Assembly: GCA_963663525.2 (NCBI GenBank)
Contig: CAXXHC010000002.1
Span: 484,764-548,763 of the forward strand
Reading direction: 5' to 3'
Source of the DNA: G963663525 sp963663525
GTDB lineage: Bacteria; Myxococcota_A; SURF-8; G963663525
DNA length: 64,000 nt
Shown: one piece after another, positions 28,001 to 34,489 of the stretch
How the letters are laid out: the number at the start of each line of letters is the position of its first letter
Numbering within the stretch: the first letter of the stretch is position 1
Position numbers and translations under genes: made by a program
Notes under the pieces: model-generated
Databases searched by the model: none
What the model was told of the DNA's origin: nothing
Seen by the model: only the letters and a program-made list of their open reading frames with translations

Positions 28001-28127
28001 CGCAATCGATGTTGGCACAGGGTTCGAACGTTGCCGGAGCATCATCCGAAAAACACCCCGCCAGACAGACTGCAAGATAGAACCCCAGAACAAGCGAAAT
28101 AACGGACGACGTTCGAAAACCACGCAT
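25068..28127 (-). CDS. Six-EGF-repeat lipoprotein with CBM48-like and GH13 amylase domains
   Basis: 1019 residues from the ATG at 28127, chosen because it gives a textbook lipoprotein signal (MRGFRTSSV...CLAGC, C25); ATGs at 28217 and 28172 would add a poor N-terminus. Six EGF-like repeats (about 37-309), a CBM48-like sandwich (IYLRGEINSWS, about 330-405), a further beta domain, then GH13 with D723 (DGFRLDAVKH), E757 (MVGETFT) and D828 (LGNHDVPRV). It is first in the operon and probably makes the first cut on external starch. The GH13 part is a close relative of the one at 19533-21692, which suggests duplication with gain of EGF repeats. Confidence 0.92.
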   Translation of the reverse strand: MRGFRTSSVISLVLGFYLAVCLAGCFSDDAPATFEPCANIDCGEGVCALQNGEPVCQCFDGYITQGLSCIADPCTSNPCVFGLCRVVGGVASCQCDEGYAGTLCEHCDAGYRPMNGRCIQGDPCEDDPCAFGVCAMIDGEKTCVCHEGYAGEFCDACADGYHAENLTCQPDSPCSPNPCFFGTCILENGLGRCECDTGYTGTTCDACAEGYVQQGATCISASSLDPCDPNPCTEDHRTQCLDMGGEAACACDNGYLWDGEACVEEGSIEDPCDPNPCTGEHRGVCLVSGSNFTCLCDDGYREGENDACVLDTTDIPVRSCGVTVQLRRASAGPIYLRGEINSWSLANPLVKNGDVWEMTLDSLDEGDYAYKLYDQSTGEWFLDPNNPYTKYVEGVANSRLRVPDCEPPLLELLAPPVVGEDSIRITVGASYGRGRVGLDAGSVVVRRNGEVLNGDWFNPQDGVLTVEQSGLAPGKYSYLFEISDTNGLKTEPLFVPVWIEAESFDWRDASLYFVLTDRFHNGDESNDAPVQDSQLDWKANWQGGDFAGIREKIEDGYFSDLGINALWISSPIMNTEGAFWGSDGHKYSGYHSYWPISTGWTGDAPLSGVEVIDPHFGTLEEFKALVQVAHEHGIRIVVDFVANHVHSDSPLYEAHLNETSPWFHWNNGVPGQGYVCGWERPIDCWFAEYLPDLEYKNLNVMKTVMDHAIWLIQETNIDGFRLDAVKHMILDFSTTIRARIGEEIDTHEDIRFYMVGETFTGENGQDAIAAFVGSNMLDGQFDFPLFWASLKALVRHEAGLSDLKNFVVGNMGRYGSDAVMSNFLGNHDVPRVLSHADGSIGDLWGNGSKEQGWTSPPGNPSTSWPYARLRMAWTFLFAVPGVPLIYYGDEIGLPGAGDPDNRRMMVFEGLDTQQQATLEHVGKIGKARLDHPALRTGELTTLSVDANYWAYVLKKDSDVALVVLNRGSRRSESFRMSDFGVSEGDTLREVFTNSTVSVHSGRISVTVSELDSAVYVLNP

Positions 28128-28188
28128 GGAGAATCGGCGCTTTCCGTACAAGTTGTTGAAATGAATGGTCATCAGCCTATCCTGTCGG

Positions 28189-28217
28189 GTTATCACCCGT
28201 ATGGGGCGGATTGTCAA
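28189..28217 (-). promoter_or_regulatory. Sigma-70-type promoter of the alpha-glucan operon
   Basis: Read on the minus strand: TTGACA (28212-28217), a 17-bp spacer, GATAAC (28189-28194). The -35 hexamer is perfect and the spacing optimal. It lies 62 bp before the ATG at 28127 and just after the terminator of the DUF5320 gene. Confidence 0.75.
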
Positions 28218-28221
28218 GACC

Positions 28222-28234
28222 GAAGCGGCGCTTC
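28222..28234. promoter_or_regulatory. Palindromic operator candidate upstream of the operon promoter
   Basis: GAAGCG-G-CGCTTC is a perfect 6+1+6 palindrome placed 4 bp upstream of the -35 box. It could bind a LacI- or GntR-type regulator; none is encoded in the window. Confidence 0.4.
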
Positions 28235-28280
28235 AATCATCCCACAATCCCGATAGAAAACATCCGACAAAGTACGCCCA

Positions 28281-28321
28281 AATAAAAAGTTCCCGGATTT
28301 CAGGGAAATACCGGGAACTTT
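28281..28321 (-). terminator. Intrinsic terminator after the DUF5320 gene
   Basis: AAAGTTCCCGG (28286-28296) pairs with CCGGGAACTTT (28311-28321) over 11 bp; on the minus strand the stem is followed by a TTTTTATTT run. It separates the NifX-like/DUF5320 unit from the alpha-glucan operon. Confidence 0.9.
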
Positions 28322-28351
28322 CGTAAAGAAACGACAGCAAATCGGAGACTA

Positions 28352-28603
28352 TCAGCGACCTCCGCGCCCACGACCACGGCCACCACCGCCTCCCATGCCG
28401 CGGCCTCCGCCTCTGCCGCCACGGCATCGGCCCATGCCGCCGCCGCGCGGACGTCCTCCGCGTCCGAGTCCCAACAGTGTCGTGCTTTCGCCGTCGATCC
28501 GCTCTTCGTTTGCCGGAACGTCGCCGTTGTTGCGGCAGCGCCCCATGCCTCGTCCCGTCATCGGCCCTTGGCCTTGCGGCCCTGTCTTGTCATATCCTGG
28601 CAT
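28352..28603 (-). CDS. DUF5320-type Gly/Arg-rich small protein
   Basis: 83 residues. The N-terminus MPGYDKTGPQGQGPMTGRGMGRC is the signature of the DUF5320 family (usually MPxFDGTGPxGxGPMTGxGxGxC). The rest is a very Gly/Arg/Met-rich tail. AGGAGG precedes the ATG at 28603 by 6-7 bases. The family is found beside NifB/NifX-fold proteins and MinD/Mrp ATPases, mostly in anaerobes; the function is unknown but tied to metal-cluster proteins. It overlaps the NifX-like gene by 46 bases in another frame. Confidence 0.85.
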   Translation of the reverse strand: MPGYDKTGPQGQGPMTGRGMGRCRNNGDVPANEERIDGESTTLLGLGRGGRPRGGGMGRCRGGRGGGRGMGGGGGRGRGRGGR

Positions 28604-28980
28604 GATGATCCTCCTTGTCTGTGTGGTCCTCGCCTGCGTCGGCATGGACCGCCCGCCCGTTTCCAGGTCGGAAGTACCGGTATCAGCAACCCCGCTTTGA
28701 GTTCCTCGAAGCGCGGCTGTGCGCCGCCGGTCAGGTTCGCGACGATTTCCACGCCCGAACCGGTCAGCAGCATCCAATCGCGGCGGCGAATTCCGCCGCA
28801 CAGCAGTTTGCCGGTTTCCCTGTCGAGAATGGTTTGTAGCCGTCTGAAATCCTCTCCGTCGTCGAACTCGACTCTCGTCGCATCCGACCACTCGCCCTCC
28901 AGAGGAACGAAAGCCAGACTCGTGCAGCAATCCAGCCGGGGGGAGATTTCATTTCCAAATAAGGCAACGGCGACTAGCAT
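28558..28980 (-). CDS. NifX/NifB-C-fold protein (dinitrogenase Fe-Mo cofactor family)
   Basis: 140 residues from the ATG at 28980. It begins MLVAVALFGNEISPRLDCC, followed by LLCGGIRRRDW, the ribonuclease-H-like fold of NifX/NafY and of orange-protein-type Mo-Cu cluster carriers. The family binds or delivers metal clusters. No nitrogenase genes are seen, so a role in nitrogen fixation is not implied. The C-terminal 35 residues are Arg/Gly/Cys-rich and lie partly over the DUF5320 start, so the real end could be affected by the overlap. A sigma-54-like promoter lies upstream (29026-29041), as is known for the orange-protein operons of Desulfovibrio. Confidence 0.75.
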   Translation of the reverse strand: MLVAVALFGNEISPRLDCCTSLAFVPLEGEWSDATRVEFDDGEDFRRLQTILDRETGKLLCGGIRRRDWMLLTGSGVEIVANLTGGAQPRFEELKAGLLIPVLPTWKRAGGPCRRRRGPHRQGGSSCQDMTRQGRKAKGR

Positions 28981-29025
28981 CTTTGCACTCTCGCGAATTC
29001 GACCAACCAAACAACCATAAAGTAT

Positions 29026-29041
29026 TGCACGCCTCGTGCCA
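29026..29041 (-). promoter_or_regulatory. Sigma-54-like promoter before the NifX-like gene
   Basis: On the minus strand: TGGCACG-AGGC-GTGCA, one mismatch from TGGCACG-N4-TTGCA with exact spacing. The predicted start site is near 29015, 35 bases before the ATG at 28980. Confidence 0.65.
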
Positions 29042-29180
29042 ATCCGACAATGCCCGATCCAAATGCGAATTCGGAGCAATCCCGACAATTTCGCTGAAAT
29101 AGTGCAAAAAAATAAGACAAGCGTTCCAGGAAACGACACACCGACCGTGACAGTGTTTCAGTTATGGAACATTTTCCGCT

Positions 29181-30071
29181 TTAGTTGGAGGGCCTCGAAG
29201 ACGCGAAACGAATGACCTTTCCGACCTCGATCACCGTCAGCCGGTCGCCCAGCACCTCGCGGAAAGTCTTTATGCCAATGTCCGAGGTATCGTGGCCCGA
29301 AAGCTCCACCCGCTGCACGCCGCAGCGGTCCAGAGTCATGGCGGCTTCCCGTGCGTCTTCGATCTTCAACGTGGGGATGGGTCGGGGACCGGTGCCAAGG
29401 TATTTTTGCAGGGGAATGCCGAACTTACGGATACGGGAGCCATCGACGGGAAAATGCAGACCTCCCACCACGGCAACGGGATATTCCCCGAATTCCTGCT
29501 TCACCTGCTCCAGGATACGCGGCACGGTAGGGTGTCCGCATCCCACAACCACCACGAGGCCATAGTCCTTCACACGAACCACCAAGGCCATTTCACGGAT
29601 GGTTCCCATCAACCACAAATCCCGTTCCAGCGGTGGCAACAGGAAGACATCCGGGAAGATTTCCGTACGAATTCCAATCTCTTGGAGCGGCACCACCGGA
29701 TGGTGCATGGCCGTGGGGACGTACCCTTTCCACTTCTTGCGCTCCACCGACTCGCCCGAAAGGCGGAAGGTTTTGTTACGCTGATTCACGATGCCTCCCA
29801 CGTGGTCGAGATGCAGGTGGGAGATCGCTACGGCGTCGATGGAGTCGAGATCGACGTCCAATTCCTTCATGTTACGCAACAAGGCGGATGGATGTTCACC
29901 GGATGGATTGAATCCCACGTCGAAAAGAACCGTCGCCTCGCCCGTACGCAGAAGGTACGAAACTCCCGCTTCGCCCGTCAGTCGCTCCGACGCCGTAAAC
30001 CAGTCGATCAAAGGAAGAAGTTCGAGCGCTTCCACTCCGCATCCGCCCTGCAATTCCGCCGCTGCTTTCAT
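29181..30071 (-). CDS. Metallo-beta-lactamase-fold hydrolase
   Basis: About 296 residues from the Met at 30071; an in-frame ATG at 30152 would add 27 residues that do not look conserved, and no start has a strong ribosome site. The zinc motif is HLHLDH (SHLHLDHVGG), with later GCGHP and SGHDTSD segments. It resembles the MBL subfamily annotated as dihydropterin-ribofuranosylaminobenzene phosphate synthase-like, often found beside NifX-fold and DUF5320 proteins, as here. The substrate is unknown. The gene lies upstream of the NifX-like gene on the same strand, separated by 200 bases that contain the sigma-54-like promoter. Confidence 0.85.
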   Translation of the reverse strand: MKAAAELQGGCGVEALELLPLIDWFTASERLTGEAGVSYLLRTGEATVLFDVGFNPSGEHPSALLRNMKELDVDLDSIDAVAISHLHLDHVGGIVNQRNKTFRLSGESVERKKWKGYVPTAMHHPVVPLQEIGIRTEIFPDVFLLPPLERDLWLMGTIREMALVVRVKDYGLVVVVGCGHPTVPRILEQVKQEFGEYPVAVVGGLHFPVDGSRIRKFGIPLQKYLGTGPRPIPTLKIEDAREAAMTLDRCGVQRVELSGHDTSDIGIKTFREVLGDRLTVIEVGKVIRFASSRPSN

Positions 30072-30215
30072 GCCGCCACCCATCCTGTGAACATCCAAAT
30101 GCCCAGGGTGAATGCAAATCGAAAGCCAATAGGAAAAACCTTCGCATTTCAATGAAACGCTCGGTCCTAAACGAGGCAGTGTGACACACTGAAATTTTAT
30201 TCGGATTGTCGGAAG

Positions 30216-30938
30216 TTACTTCTTCAACACCGGCTGGAAGGAGGTCTTGCCATCTCTCGTCACGACTTTGAACCCGACGCTTTTGGCTCCATGCTTTTTC
30301 TTTAGCATTTCCGCTTGTTTACGCAGCTTTTTCTTGAGATCTTCCCGATCGATATTCACGTCTCCGCCTTGTTTGGCCCGGTGCTCCACGTATTTATCCA
30401 GCAGAAGATCCATCCCTTTGTTTCCGGCGGGTTTCTTCTCGGAGGTTGGCTGGCTTTGAGCTTGACCAGTGGCAGGACCAGGATTCGAGGGTTGCGCAGT
30501 AGCAGCCACGTTTGCTTCTTTTACGGGACTTTGTGCGGTTTCGGCGTTCTCTCCACCTTCTTTGGGCGGCAACTGGACGGCGGTTTTGGAGAAATAGGAC
30601 TTCGCCTCGCTTCCTTCACGGCGTTTGATATTGGCCCGGAAAAGATCCCGTTTGTAGGTGCCGTCTTCGATCTGTTTACAGATGCGGGTCCAGTATTGGT
30701 TCATGGCCACGAAACGCGCCGCAGCCGACTGAAAACGGAACTTGATCCTGGGATTGCGAGGGGAAATCTCGTTCAGGCGGGCGATCAACCGCTGGATACG
30801 CACCTTTTTATCCGAAGGGTCGATGTTGTCGATCCCTGCGAAATACAGATCGTATTTATGCTTCAACTTCTCGATTTCATCTTCGAGCTGAAGCACTTCC
30901 TGCATACCCTTGCGGTTTTTCGGATCACTTTTCAACAT
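30216..30938 (-). CDS. Coiled-coil protein of unknown function (resembles MXAN_5187 C-terminal family)
   Basis: 240 residues, no signal peptide. Residues 15-35 form a charged coiled coil. A conserved-looking core follows: YFAGIDNIDPSDKK, then IKFRFQSAAARF, YWTRICKQIEDGTYKRDLFRA. A Pro/Gln/Ala linker (about 120-168) leads to a Lys-rich C-terminal domain ending VGFKVVTRDGKTSFQPVLKK. The core matches my memory of a deltaproteobacterial family named after Myxococcus MXAN_5187, whose role is not known. It is probably monocistronic; the MITE-like element lies about 90 bp upstream. Confidence 0.75.
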   Translation of the reverse strand: MLKSDPKNRKGMQEVLQLEDEIEKLKHKYDLYFAGIDNIDPSDKKVRIQRLIARLNEISPRNPRIKFRFQSAAARFVAMNQYWTRICKQIEDGTYKRDLFRANIKRREGSEAKSYFSKTAVQLPPKEGGENAETAQSPVKEANVAATAQPSNPGPATGQAQSQPTSEKKPAGNKGMDLLLDKYVEHRAKQGGDVNIDREDLKKKLRKQAEMLKKKHGAKSVGFKVVTRDGKTSFQPVLKK

Positions 30939-31029
30939 CGGAATTCATCCTGACATCGGTCTAAAATCAACCCGGTTATCATAGCGGATCTTCGAACGGC
31001 CAACCATGTTTTTCTTTCTTCTTCGAAAG

Positions 31030-31258
31030 GGGCGGAAATTAAAATAGTGCAAAATCTGTTTTTTCGTTTGAAACCTCAAAAAAGGGAGGATGAATGTAGG
31101 GGCGGGTGAAAGGAGCATAGCGACTGTAGCCCCCCCGTTCTGACAGAGTTTTTCGGTTTTTGGGGAGCTTCGTTCACTTTGTTCGCTACACTTGCCCCTA
31201 CGTTTTTTCTCCTAGGAATAAGCTTTTACAATGTTTCGCACTAATGTAATTTCCGCCC
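31030..31258 (-). mobile_element. 229-bp MITE-like element, copy 2 (inverted)
   Basis: Reverse-complement copy of 6593-6820, about 95% identical with one single-base indel. The terminal inverted repeats here are cleaner: GGGCGGAAATTA at both ends, with TAGTGC and AAA following (about 22 of 25 match). The flanks CTTCGAAAG (31021-31029) and ATTCGAAAG (31259-31267) form a 9-bp target duplication with one mismatch. No coding capacity. Confidence 0.85.
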
Positions 31259-31267
31259 ATTCGAAAG

Positions 31268-31533
31268 AACCAAAGAAAAAACCAGTTTGTCAATCGTTTC
31301 GCTTGCTTGTCATGACATTTATCATTCTCCGAACAAACAAAACGAACTATGACCCCTGGACAGTGCCGCAGATCCAGCCAGGCTTTCGCACCATGGTATC
31401 AAATAGAGTTTCACCCCTTTTCGATAATCATTCCACAAAATGATGCGCGAACAAATCCCAAACTTGCACCCGTAGCAATTGATGGTACAATATCGTACTT
31501 TTTCGTTTCACCGTGACAAGAGGACATTGAATC
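31268..31533. other. Intergenic region before the sulfite-reductase-like gene
   Basis: No gene. A plausible promoter lies at 31464-31491 on the plus strand (TTGCAC, 16 bp, TACAAT) with an RBS-like AGAGGAC at 31519-31525 before the ATG at 31534. Confidence 0.5.
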
Positions 31534-32190
31534 ATGGCCAAAAATATCGAGGAAAAAGCCGCAATTATTCAGAACAACAAACGATACGCCATCGCGCCCC
31601 ATCTGCCGGGTGGACTGATTACCCCCGACCAGCTCCGTAAAATGGCCGACGTCGCGGAGCGTTTCAATGCCGATGCCATCAAGCTCACTTCTTCCCAGCG
31701 CATTGCGCTGATCGGCATCGACGAAGATAAAATCGACGAAGCATGGGAAGCCGCAGGCGAACCGCAAGGCATGGCCATCGGAATGTGCGTGCGTAGCGTG
31801 AAATTCTGTCCCGGCAGCCAGTACTGCCCCTTCGGCCAACAGGACACGATCACCTTCGGTATGAGGCTGGACAAGCTGTTTTATGCGAAACAACTGCCGT
31901 CGAAAGCCAAGCTGGGCGTGACCGGCTGTACGCTGGACTGCGCCGAAACCTGCATCAAAGACATCGGGTTCATCGGGTTCAAAAAGGGCTGGCGAATGGT
32001 CGTCGGTGGCAACGGCGGTCCCACGCCACGATTGTCGCAGAAACTCGTCAACAACCTGTCCGACGACGAGGCGGAAGCCCTGGCGCTCAAAGTCGTGGAC
32101 ATGTTCATCGAAGACGCCCCGAAAAGTCGCATGGGCAAATGGATCGAGAAAATGGGCTTCGAGACGTTCAAGGAGCGTCTGGGCCTGTAG
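31534..32190 (+). CDS. Small siroheme-[4Fe-4S] sulfite/nitrite reductase-like protein (alSiR type)
   Basis: 218 residues. It has the ferredoxin-like half domain (about 15-85) followed by one siroheme domain with the cluster ligands C92-x5-C98 and C132-x3-C136. That is the exact cysteine pattern and length known for the low-molecular-weight assimilatory-type sulfite reductase of Desulfovibrio vulgaris. Normal assimilatory enzymes have two such halves in about 550 residues. The physiological reaction of these small proteins is uncertain (sulfite, nitrite or electron relay). It stands alone with no sulfate-assimilation neighbours; the RNase R gene follows 86 bases later. Confidence 0.88.
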   Translation: MAKNIEEKAAIIQNNKRYAIAPHLPGGLITPDQLRKMADVAERFNADAIKLTSSQRIALIGIDEDKIDEAWEAAGEPQGMAIGMCVRSVKFCPGSQYCPFGQQDTITFGMRLDKLFYAKQLPSKAKLGVTGCTLDCAETCIKDIGFIGFKKGWRMVVGGNGGPTPRLSQKLVNNLSDDEAEALALKVVDMFIEDAPKSRMGKWIEKMGFETFKERLGL

Positions 32191-32276
32191 CGGTCCTGGA
32201 AGTTCGCTGAGAAAACAAATGGGGGGGGAAATCAAACCGTCGCCGAAGTGTATTTCGGCGCAGATCAGGAGTGTTT

Positions 32277-34121
32277 ATGTCGAAAAAGCAGAAGTTGCTC
32301 GAACAATTCGTACCGGGCGACGAAGTACATACGATGAAAGAACTCGCCCGGCGGGTCGCCGGAACCGCTTCGGCGAAGCGATTCCTCAAGCCGATCCTGG
32401 ACGACCTCGTGCGCCAGGGTGTGCTGGAGAGGGAAAGAGGCGGTCGTTTCCGGCTTGTAGGACGCAAACCCGATGGAGTCACCGAACGGGGGGAGTGGTC
32501 CCGGCTGCGAAAGGCACGTATCGAGGATATTTTTTCCGAGTTGGGTATCCCGGTGCGGTTTTCTTCCAAAGCCGAAAAGGAAGCCGAGCGCACATCCTCA
32601 CAACCTGTGAAACCGGAACCGAGCCGCGCCGATCTGCGAGCGCTGCCCTTCGTCACCATCGATCCCGATTCCGCCAAGGATTTCGACGACGCCGTAACCG
32701 CCGAGAAAACCGTAAACGGCATCCGGCTACACGTTGCCATCGCGGACGTGACGCACTATCTCAAAGAAAACGGCCCCTGCGACCGCGAAGCGCGTCTGAG
32801 GGGCACGAGCGTGTATTATCCCGGCGCGTCCATTCCGATGCTGCCTCGCGTCCTCACTGAAGAAGCCTGCTCCCTACAACCGCAATGCGACCGCCACGCC
32901 ATGGTGGCGAAAATGGATTTCGATGCTTCCGGGGTCATGCAATCCTACCGATTCACGCCCGCCGTGATCCGCAGCCGCAAACGCCTGACCTACGACGAAG
33001 CATTTCAAATTCTCAAAACTCGGCAAAAGCCGGAAAATCTCGATACGGAAGCCTTCGCTTCGCTGCAAGTGCTGTACGACTTTTTCACGCTCCGCCTGGC
33101 CAGACGCCTGGAACGGGGTGGAATCGATCTCGACCTACCCGAGGCCAAAATCATCCTGGACGACGACGACGAGATCGCCGACATCCGCCCCGCCCCGCGC
33201 AACGACGCCCATCGGCTGGTGGAGGAATGTATGCTGGCGGCCAACGAAGCTGCCGCACGACAGCTCGAAGACCTGGATTATCCATGCCTTTACCGCATCC
33301 ACGAGTCTCCCGACCCGGAAAAAACGGCGGATTATCTACGTACCGTTTCTCTGCTGGGTGTGGCCGTTCCTAAAAAAGGGAGCCCTGAATCGAAGCTGCC
33401 GCACGTTGCCAAGGAGATCGAACCTCGCGACGACGCCCGCATCCTGCACGGACTGCTGCTACGTTGCATGGCTCAGGCGCGCTACAGCGAGGAAAACCTC
33501 GGCCATTACGGCCTCGGTCTGGAGCATTACGCCCATTTCACCAGCCCGATTCGGCGCTATCCGGACGTCATAGTGCACCGCCTGCTCAAGGAAAGCCTGG
33601 CGATGCGCGACAAAGGAGCACGGCAAAAACAGGCGGCCATTCGCGCCGAACACCTACCGGACCTCGCCGCCTTGACCAGCATGACCGAGCGCCGCGCCCT
33701 CCAGGCCGAGCGCGCCATCGTGGACGTGTTTCAGGCCGAATATATGAGCCGTTTCATCGGCGAGGAATTTACGGGGCGCGTCAGCGGCGTGCAGCCGTTC
33801 GGGTTGTTCGTCACGGTGGACGAGCCGATGTGCGAAGGGCTGGTTCCCGTGCGAACGATGTCGATGGATTACTTCGATTTCGACGAAATCGGCCATGCGT
33901 TGGTGGGGCGCCGGAACGGATTGCGCTTTCGCCTGGGGCAGAAACTCCGCGTGCAACTCGTGCGTTCCGACGTGGAGGACGGCAAACTTGAATTCGGGCT
34001 TGTCCACGATGACAAACAGGTGCCAATCCCACCGAAAAACCGGAAAAAAACCGCCGGAACGCGCCCGCAAAAAGTGGTTCGCCGATCGCGTAGCGCACGC
34101 AAACCACGCCGCCGCCGCTGA
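32277..34121 (+). CDS. rnr: Ribonuclease R family exoribonuclease
   Basis: 614 residues from the ATG at 32277, which has AGGAG 6 bases upstream. An N-terminal winged-helix segment (about 10-65) is followed by the RNB domain with DPDSAKDFDDAV, where the Asp cluster binds catalytic Mg. YAHFTSPIRRYPDVIVHRLL is the conserved late motif. An S1 domain is at about 500-580, then a basic tail ending RSARKPRRRR. It degrades structured RNA 3' to 5'. It is shorter than E. coli RNase R (about 813) because the cold-shock domains are reduced or missing. Confidence 0.9.
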   Translation: MSKKQKLLEQFVPGDEVHTMKELARRVAGTASAKRFLKPILDDLVRQGVLERERGGRFRLVGRKPDGVTERGEWSRLRKARIEDIFSELGIPVRFSSKAEKEAERTSSQPVKPEPSRADLRALPFVTIDPDSAKDFDDAVTAEKTVNGIRLHVAIADVTHYLKENGPCDREARLRGTSVYYPGASIPMLPRVLTEEACSLQPQCDRHAMVAKMDFDASGVMQSYRFTPAVIRSRKRLTYDEAFQILKTRQKPENLDTEAFASLQVLYDFFTLRLARRLERGGIDLDLPEAKIILDDDDEIADIRPAPRNDAHRLVEECMLAANEAAARQLEDLDYPCLYRIHESPDPEKTADYLRTVSLLGVAVPKKGSPESKLPHVAKEIEPRDDARILHGLLLRCMAQARYSEENLGHYGLGLEHYAHFTSPIRRYPDVIVHRLLKESLAMRDKGARQKQAAIRAEHLPDLAALTSMTERRALQAERAIVDVFQAEYMSRFIGEEFTGRVSGVQPFGLFVTVDEPMCEGLVPVRTMSMDYFDFDEIGHALVGRRNGLRFRLGQKLRVQLVRSDVEDGKLEFGLVHDDKQVPIPPKNRKKTAGTRPQKVVRRSRSARKPRRRR

Positions 34122-34333
34122 TCGCTTCGAAGCTGCGAACTGCTGGCTTTATCCGGGAATTCGACCGGAATATCCGCCTCGATATACGCCCGGAGGTGCT
34201 ACCTCCGAAGCGTGTTCGAGACGGATTCCAAACTATACCGAAGACATTTTTGTAAATTATTTTCTCTAGTATTTTCAAGCACTTAAAAATTCTTTCACGC
34301 GCATAGCTCGTATTTCCGGGGCTTTCCGGTGAT

Positions 34334-34362
34334 TTGACAGCCCCATGAAAAAGCGGTAGAAT
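34334..34362 (+). promoter_or_regulatory. Strong sigma-70-type promoter
   Basis: TTGACA (34334-34339), 17-bp spacer, TAGAAT (34357-34362). This is the best plus-strand promoter in the window. The start site would be near 34369. Confidence 0.75.
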
Positions 34363-34368
34363 GCGTCG

Positions 34369-34477
34369 AAACTGATGGGTTGAATGGGTGTCCGAGTGAG
34401 CGCTTCAGTTTGGGTGCCTTTTCTTTGCCTTTCCCATCTTTCTTCATGAATGGGCGCGTTTCGCGCCCATTTTTTTT
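34369..34477 (+). ncRNA. Candidate small RNA or terminated leader
   Basis: About 109 bases bounded by the promoter at 34334-34362 and an intrinsic terminator at 34450-34477, with no ORF of any quality inside. AAACTGA (34369-34375) can pair with TCAGTTT (34405-34411), and GATGGG (34374-34379) can alternatively pair with CCCATC (34433-34438), so two exclusive folds are possible. The terminator's T run ends only about 12 bases before the next ATG (34490). It is therefore either a free sRNA or an attenuator/riboswitch-like leader of the downstream gene. It matches no family I recognise. Confidence 0.45.
34450..34477 (+). terminator. Perfect intrinsic terminator
   Basis: ATGGGCGCG, loop TTT, CGCGCCCAT (34450-34470) followed by seven further T residues. 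A very stable GC stem and ideal T tract on the plus strand. Confidence 0.9.
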
Positions 34478-34489
34478 GGAGTGCGACAC

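Noticed and set aside
23770..28020. Regular repeats that could be mistaken for a CRISPR array or tandem satellite
   Set aside because: They are protein-coding EGF repeats in frame with conserved Cys spacing; the DNA repeats are not identical and there are no unique spacers.
28370..28450. GC-rich low-complexity stretch as a possible artefact
   Set aside because: It codes the Gly/Arg-rich tail typical of DUF5320 proteins, with a strong ribosome site and a family N-terminus.
34191..34207. Hairpin CGGAGGT-GCT-ACCTCCG after the RNase R gene as a terminator
   Set aside because: It is not followed by a T tract on the plus strand.
34388..34404. A tRNA-like D-arm string (GTGTCCGAGTG) in the leader candidate
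   Set aside because: No matching acceptor stem, anticodon arm or T loop surrounds it, so it is not a tRNA-Ser/Leu gene.
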